Below, in pieces: positions 59,872-64,000 of a stretch of DNA of 64,000 bases. The stretch's first letter is position 1. Each line of letters begins with the position of its first letter. The notes under the pieces were generated by a model. It saw only the letters and a list, made by a program, of their open reading frames with translations. It was not told the origin of the DNA and did no database searches. This stretch comes from Candidatus Hydrogenedentota bacterium. GTDB lineage: Bacteria > Hydrogenedentota > Hydrogenedentia > Hydrogenedentales > JAGMZX01. The position numbers and the translations under genes are program-made. The DNA lies in NCBI GenBank assembly GCA_029556545.1, contig JAKQEQ010000193.1:203262-267261 (forward strand). Reading direction: 5' to 3'.

Positions 59872-61350
59872 CTATTCCAGGTCGTCGAGGGTAACGCCGA
59901 GACGGTGCAGGTGTGACGCGATCTGTTCGCGCGCCATGCCCCAGAGTTCTCGCGGCGTGGCGTCGTAGGCGCGCTCGAGGAGGGCGTCATAGCTGCGTGC
60001 CCCCGCGTCGAGCGCGGCCTGTATCTTTCGCTCGCGGTCAAGGCGATGCGCGATAAGCGCGCTGACGGCGTCTTTCCCGTGATCTCCCCAGAGGGGCATC
60101 CCGTGCGCGGGGATGAGCAGTTGGAACGGGATGTTTCGCAGCCGCTCCAACTGTTCGAGGTAGACGCTCATGTCGCCGCCCTCCTTACGCGAAATCAGCA
60201 CCGGCCCGGGATTCGCGATCATGTCGCCCACGACGAGCGCGCCCGTTGTCTCTTCGAGGAAGCACAGGTGGCCGGGGTCGTGGCCCGGCGTGAGGATGCA
60301 GCGCACGCGCCAACGGCCCTCACCGTCAGCCTCGATAACGTCGCCGTCGTCCAAGGACTGCGACATCGGGAAGTCCACCTCGTTCGCGATCGACGCATGC
60401 GCGAGAATCGGCGCGTCGAAGGCGCGGCTCAGGAACGGCGCGGCGGCGCAGTGGTCCCCGTGGCCGTGGGTGAGCAGGATCGCGCGCACCCGCCCGCCCA
60501 GCGCCCGCATCGCCTCGATGTGCCGCCGCAGATGCGCCTGCTCCTCCTCGTCCGCCGCGCCGGGATCGATAATCAGCAGTTCCTCCTCGCCGATAACGAC
60601 GCAATTCGTGTGCGTGTTCGGCGGCAGCGTGCGCGATCGCAACGGGATGATATGCACGCCGCGCCGCATCTCGAACAGGTTGGGCACGTGGTCCAACTGA
60701 CCGGGGGTTTCGGCCAGCAGCGGCAGCGCCTCGCGCAACGGCAGTCTCGCCAAGTACCGCAGCACGAACGCCACCGGCGTCGAGAGCCGCAGTTCTCCCG
60801 CGTGCCAGCGACGCCGCGCCTCGCCGGGCGTCAGCCAGTCCAGCCCCACGATCTCGCCGTCCGGCGCGGCCACCTCCTCCTCGAGGGGGCCGTCATATCG
60901 GTGCAGGAAGTAGCGCGTCTGAAAACGGATGGGCGACCATGCCGGGGTAAGCCAGCGCCCCGCCGGCGCGAAGTCCGCTGCGTCAATGCGCATGCCGAAG
61001 CGGTCCAGCAGCGCCGCAAAGCCGACCGAATCGGCGATAAGGTCGCGCCGCGCCTGCCGCAGCGCGTCGACGGGAGGCGTCTCGCCGCGGGCGCAGAGCA
61101 GGCCCGTTTCCTCGAACACCTCGCGCACTGCCGCGAACACGGCGCGCGCCGTATCCTCACCCGGCGCGTTGCGGACGTAGGCCGGGTCGTCGTCCTTGTG
61201 GATCGAGCCGCCGGGGAAGACGTGATGCCCGCCCATGAAACGCAGCTTCTTGTTGCGCCTGGCAAGCAACACCTCAAGCCCATCCCGCTCACGCACCAGT
61301 AGCGCCGCGGCGGCGAGCCGCGGCTTTGCGGGAGTGGACGGTTCATGCAC
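59872..61350 (-). CDS. NUDIX domain fused to a metallo-beta-lactamase-fold hydrolase
   Basis: This 492-residue protein has two enzymes in one chain. Residues about 10-205 are a NUDIX domain: LLARRNKKLRFMGGHHVFPGGSI, then REVFEETGLL, the core of the Nudix box. Residues about 250-440 are a metallo-beta-lactamase fold with THGHGDHC (H-x-H-x-D-H), a third histidine in PGHDPGH, the metal-bridging Asp in VVGDMI and PAHG. The C-terminal helix is the LACTB2-type winged tail. Fusions of this kind occur in several phyla and their substrates are unknown; CoA-like or nucleotide metabolites are often suggested. I use the GTG at 61350, which has AAAGGAG eight bases upstream; the frame extends to 61404. Confidence 0.85.
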   Translation of the reverse strand: MHEPSTPAKPRLAAAALLVRERDGLEVLLARRNKKLRFMGGHHVFPGGSIHKDDDPAYVRNAPGEDTARAVFAAVREVFEETGLLCARGETPPVDALRQARRDLIADSVGFAALLDRFGMRIDAADFAPAGRWLTPAWSPIRFQTRYFLHRYDGPLEEEVAAPDGEIVGLDWLTPGEARRRWHAGELRLSTPVAFVLRYLARLPLREALPLLAETPGQLDHVPNLFEMRRGVHIIPLRSRTLPPNTHTNCVVIGEEELLIIDPGAADEEEQAHLRRHIEAMRALGGRVRAILLTHGHGDHCAAAPFLSRAFDAPILAHASIANEVDFPMSQSLDDGDVIEADGEGRWRVRCILTPGHDPGHLCFLEETTGALVVGDMIANPGPVLISRKEGGDMSVYLEQLERLRNIPFQLLIPAHGMPLWGDHGKDAVSALIAHRLDRERKIQAALDAGARSYDALLERAYDATPRELWGMAREQIASHLHRLGVTLDDLE

Positions 61351-61636
61351 GATGGGCGCTCCTTTCAAACACCGATAGTGCCTGATCCGAACGCGGTGAG
61401 GCAATACACCGGAGGCAAGGAGCGGTCTTCAGCACCGGGCCGAGCGCCACGCAGCCTTCTTGCGCCGCATAGGGAGCCTATGGGACATATGGGTCCGATG
61501 CGTCCTATGAGACCTATCAGTCCCATAAGACGTATGTTGCTCTCACGCGCGGCGCGCCCCATTGCTTCCCGGCCACGAGCGTTCCTATACTGCCCCCAAT
61601 CATACTCGTACTCGTACTCGAACGGACCAAGACCTC
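61351..61636. repeat. Non-coding gap with micro-repeats (61469-61536 and 61598-61620)
   Basis: The gap between the divergent NUDIX/MBL gene and priA holds a degenerate repeat of TATGGGACATATGGGTCCGA-like units, all built on CCTATRRGACC/GGGTCC (61469-61536). A shorter TACTCG triplet-pair repeat lies near 61605. Both are common intergenic micro-repeats. No promoter with good boxes was found for priA. Confidence 0.6.
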
Positions 61637-64000
61637 ATGACCCACGCGAGATTCGCGGACGTGGCGCTGCCCGTGCCGGTGGACCGCCCGTTCACCTACG
61701 CGGTGCCCGAGAGCCTTCAGGCGCGGGTGTGCGCGGGTATGCGCGCGCTCGTGCCGGTGCAGCGCCGTGTCGAGACGGGCTACATCGTCGCCTTGCGCGA
61801 AACGACGGAGATCGAGAAGGTCCGCCACATCGTCGACTTGCCCGACGAAGATCCGGTGTTCGATCCGCCCATGCTCGATCTCTGCCGCTGGATCGCCGAC
61901 TACTATTGCTGCTCGTGGGGCGAGGCGCTGCGCAGTGCGGCGCCGCCCGGCGTTGCCGCGTCCACCACGATGCGTTACCGCCTCGTAGCGGAGCGGCTCA
62001 GCGACGGACGCTTCACGGAGCGGCAGCAACATGTTGTCGCGGAGTTGTACCGGCGCGGCCCGCTTACCGAGCGGCAGCTCGCGCACGTCGCGGAACACGA
62101 AGCGTTGCGCGGGACGCTGCGCGCGCTGGTCCAGCGCGGCGTGATCATCGCGGAACCGCTTCTGCGCGCGGGCGTCTCGATTCGTACCGAGACTTACGCG
62201 CGGCTTGTCGAAGAGAACGTGCTCGAGGGCGAGGCGCTCGAAACCATGATGCGACGCGCGCCCAGACAGGCGGCAGTTTATCTCGACCTGTTGCACGGCG
62301 CGCCGGAGCGTGCGGCCACGACGCTGTACGAAAAACATGGCGTGAATGCGACGGTCCTGCGCGAACTGGAGAAGAAGGGCCTGATCGCGCGCTTCGAGCG
62401 CGAACTCTACCGCGCCCCGGAATTGCATAACGACGCCGGCGCGGCGCTCAAGCACACCTTGAACGACGAACAGCAGGCGGCGCTTGACGCGGTCGTGGGT
62501 GCCGCGACGGCCCGCCGATTCCAGACGTTTCTCCTGAAGGGCGTCACCGGTTCCGGCAAGACCGAGGTGTATTTACAGGCCATCGAGCACGTGCTTGCGA
62601 TGGGCCGCCAGGCGATCATGCTGGTGCCGGAAATCTCGTTGACGCCGCAGACCGTCGGGCGATTCGTCGCGCGGTTCCGCGAGGACATCGCCGTGCTCCA
62701 CAGCGGTCTGGGCGCGGGCGAACGCTACGACGAATGGCGTCGCGCGCGGCGCGGCGAAGTGCGCATCGTCGTGGGCGCGCGCTCGGCGGTTTTCGCGCCG
62801 CTGAGCGATGTCGGCCTGATCATCGTGGACGAGGAGCACGACGGTTCGTACAAGCAGAACGACGCGCCCCGCTACCACGCGCGCGACGTGGCCATCATGC
62901 GGGCGCGCGCCGCCGGGGCCGTGTGCGTGCTCGGCTCGGCCACGCCGTCCATCGAGTCCGGCTACAACAGCGAGCGGGGCAAGTTCACGCGTCTCGAGTT
63001 GCGCCGCCGCGCGACGCAGGCCGCGCTGCCCGAGGTGCGGCTTATCGATATGCGCATCGAGATTGTCGAGATGGGCGGACAGGTCATTCTGTCTCGCAGT
63101 CTCGAAGACGCCGTAAATCAGCGGCTTGCCGACAAGGAACAGGTGATCCTGTTGTTGAACCGGCGCGGGTTCGCCCCTTTCGTGTTGTGCCCGATGTGCG
63201 GTTGGGTCGCGTCGTGCCGCGACTGTCAGGTCAGCCTCACCTATCACCAGCATAGCGGCAACCTGCGCTGCCATTACTGCAACGCGGCGCGGCCCAAGCC
63301 GGCGGTGTGCGAAGCCTGCCATTTCAACCCGCTGATCTATCTTGGCACGGGCACGCAAAAGGTCGAGGACTACCTCCTGCGCGCGTTCGCCGGTGCGCGC
63401 ATCGAGCGCATGGACGCGGACACGACGGCGGGCAAAGGCGGCCACGCGAAGATTCTCGGCCGCTTCGCCAACGGGGAGATAGACTTGCTCGTCGGCACGC
63501 AGATGCTCGCGAAGGGCCACGACTACCCCGGCGTCACGCTCGTCGGCGTGATCAACGCGGACACCGGACTCGCGTTGCCCGATTTCCGCGCCGCCGAAAA
63601 CACGTTTCAGTTGCTTACACAGGTGGCCGGGCGCGCCGGGCGCGGTGACCGCCCGGGGCAGGTCTACCTGCAGACGTACCGGCCCAAGCACTACGCGGTG
63701 CAGGCCGCGCTGCAACATGATTACGAGGCGTTTTACCGGAGCGAACTGGCCTATCGTCGCGGCGCCGGCTACCCGCCGTATCGGCGCATGGCCAATTTCC
63801 TTCTCGAATCCGAGGACCCGCAGCTCGCGGAGCGGCACGCCGTGCTGCTGCGCCGCATCGCGCGCGAACAACGCGACGCGCTCGGCGGCAATGTGGGCAT
63901 TATCGGCCCAGCACAGGCGATGATCCGACGGGTGAAAAAGAAATACCGATGGAATCTGGCGTTGCTGTGTGGGCATGCGAAGCAACTGAACCGATTGACC
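61637..64000 (+). CDS. priA: Primosomal protein N' (replication restart helicase PriA), 3' end outside window
   Basis: The frame from the ATG at 61637 runs open to the window end (788 codons). Its N-terminal DNA-binding domain starts FADVALPVPVDRPFTYAVPE. The helicase has Walker A KGVTGSGKTEVYLQAI, the DEEH box IIVDEEHDGSYKQ, motif III GSATPS and the aspartate/glycine motifs VGTQMLAKGHDYPGVTLVG and QVAGRAGRG. Between the two RecA lobes lies the zinc-binding Cys set: CPMCG, CRDC, CHYC and CEAC. PriA recognises stalled forks and reloads the replicative helicase. About 20-40 residues are probably missing at the C-terminus. The family call is certain. Confidence 0.97.
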   Translation, partial: MTHARFADVALPVPVDRPFTYAVPESLQARVCAGMRALVPVQRRVETGYIVALRETTEIEKVRHIVDLPDEDPVFDPPMLDLCRWIADYYCCSWGEALRSAAPPGVAASTTMRYRLVAERLSDGRFTERQQHVVAELYRRGPLTERQLAHVAEHEALRGTLRALVQRGVIIAEPLLRAGVSIRTETYARLVEENVLEGEALETMMRRAPRQAAVYLDLLHGAPERAATTLYEKHGVNATVLRELEKKGLIARFERELYRAPELHNDAGAALKHTLNDEQQAALDAVVGAATARRFQTFLLKGVTGSGKTEVYLQAIEHVLAMGRQAIMLVPEISLTPQTVGRFVARFREDIAVLHSGLGAGERYDEWRRARRGEVRIVVGARSAVFAPLSDVGLIIVDEEHDGSYKQNDAPRYHARDVAIMRARAAGAVCVLGSATPSIESGYNSERGKFTRLELRRRATQAALPEVRLIDMRIEIVEMGGQVILSRSLEDAVNQRLADKEQVILLLNRRGFAPFVLCPMCGWVASCRDCQVSLTYHQHSGNLRCHYCNAARPKPAVCEACHFNPLIYLGTGTQKVEDYLLRAFAGARIERMDADTTAGKGGHAKILGRFANGEIDLLVGTQMLAKGHDYPGVTLVGVINADTGLALPDFRAAENTFQLLTQVAGRAGRGDRPGQVYLQTYRPKHYAVQAALQHDYEAFYRSELAYRRGAGYPPYRRMANFLLESEDPQLAERHAVLLRRIAREQRDALGGNVGIIGPAQAMIRRVKKKYRWNLALLCGHAKQLNRLT

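Noticed and set aside
1-64000. tRNA, rRNA, IS elements or phage genes
   Set aside because: I saw no cloverleaf with conserved T-loop, no rRNA signature, and no transposase, integrase or phage structural protein.

Overview
ORGANISM. This is a GC-rich bacterial chromosome segment. It carries Sec-exported giant multidomain proteins joined by long Gly-Glu (GEGEGE) linkers, Gfo/Idh/MocA oxidoreductases, heparinase/ceramidase/lyase-type secreted enzymes and several kinds of dispersed intergenic repeat. That combination is typical of Candidatus Hydrogenedentota and neighbouring PVC-type lineages. The assignment is inference from gene style; no rRNA or tRNA is present to test it.

LAYOUT. (1) 1-1.5 kb: tail of a Gfo/Idh/MocA oxidoreductase, then a toxin-antitoxin pair whose MazF-like toxin is broken by an in-frame TGA. 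(2) 1.5-9.3 kb, minus strand: histidine kinase, NtrC-type sigma54 activator, a clear sigma54 -24/-12 site, then an operon with a Cys-rich small protein, NuoE/HndA-like, NuoF/HndC-like and HoxU/NuoG-N-like diaphorase subunits, and an FMN glutamate-synthase-fold protein. There is no hydrogenase catalytic subunit. (3) 9.5-14.6 kb, minus strand: aquaporin Z, the three-subunit proton-translocating transhydrogenase (pntAA-pntAB-pntB), and a TetR repressor fused to a complete Rnk/GreA-like domain. (4) 14.9-22.1 kb: a lipoprotein lyase with BACON-like and SGNH-like domains, a truncated antitoxin, a sigma-region-4-like protein, a Sm_multidrug_ex protein with a repeat-derived tail, and CorA. (5) 22-30.9 kb, minus strand: MscK-like channel, ceramidase-like enzyme, SNase-PDZ fusion, a GH-like secreted protein and a 41-residue membrane peptide. 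(6) 31.0-59.9 kb, plus strand: a five-gene secreted system. (7) 59.9-64 kb: a NUDIX/MBL fusion and priA, cut by the window end.

CENTRAL SYSTEM. From 31.46 to 59.86 kb five co-directional genes each encode a signal peptide: a cohesin-like GE-linker protein; a 609-residue PGWN-module protein; a 4711-residue giant with MAM-like, Calx-beta, EF-hand, FG-GAP and DNRLRE modules and a C-terminus resembling the pore-forming and TcB-binding parts of Tc-toxin A subunits; a 2316-residue SpvB/TcdB-middle/RHS protein with a 201-residue variable tail; and a dockerin/cohesin/Ig-like protein ending in a C-terminal sorting-type signal. I interpret it as a Sec-exported, surface-assembled relative of the ABC (Tc) toxin complexes, with cohesin-dockerin scaffolding. 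The TcB/TcC part is clear from sequence; the TcA part and the scaffold are inference.

THEMES. Two regulated redox units (the diaphorase/glutamate-synthase operon and the transhydrogenase) sit side by side. Dispersed repeats repeatedly invade coding sequence (pntB linker, Sm_multidrug_ex tail) and leaders (hairpins upstream of the giant and of the dockerin protein). Two toxin-antitoxin loci are degraded.
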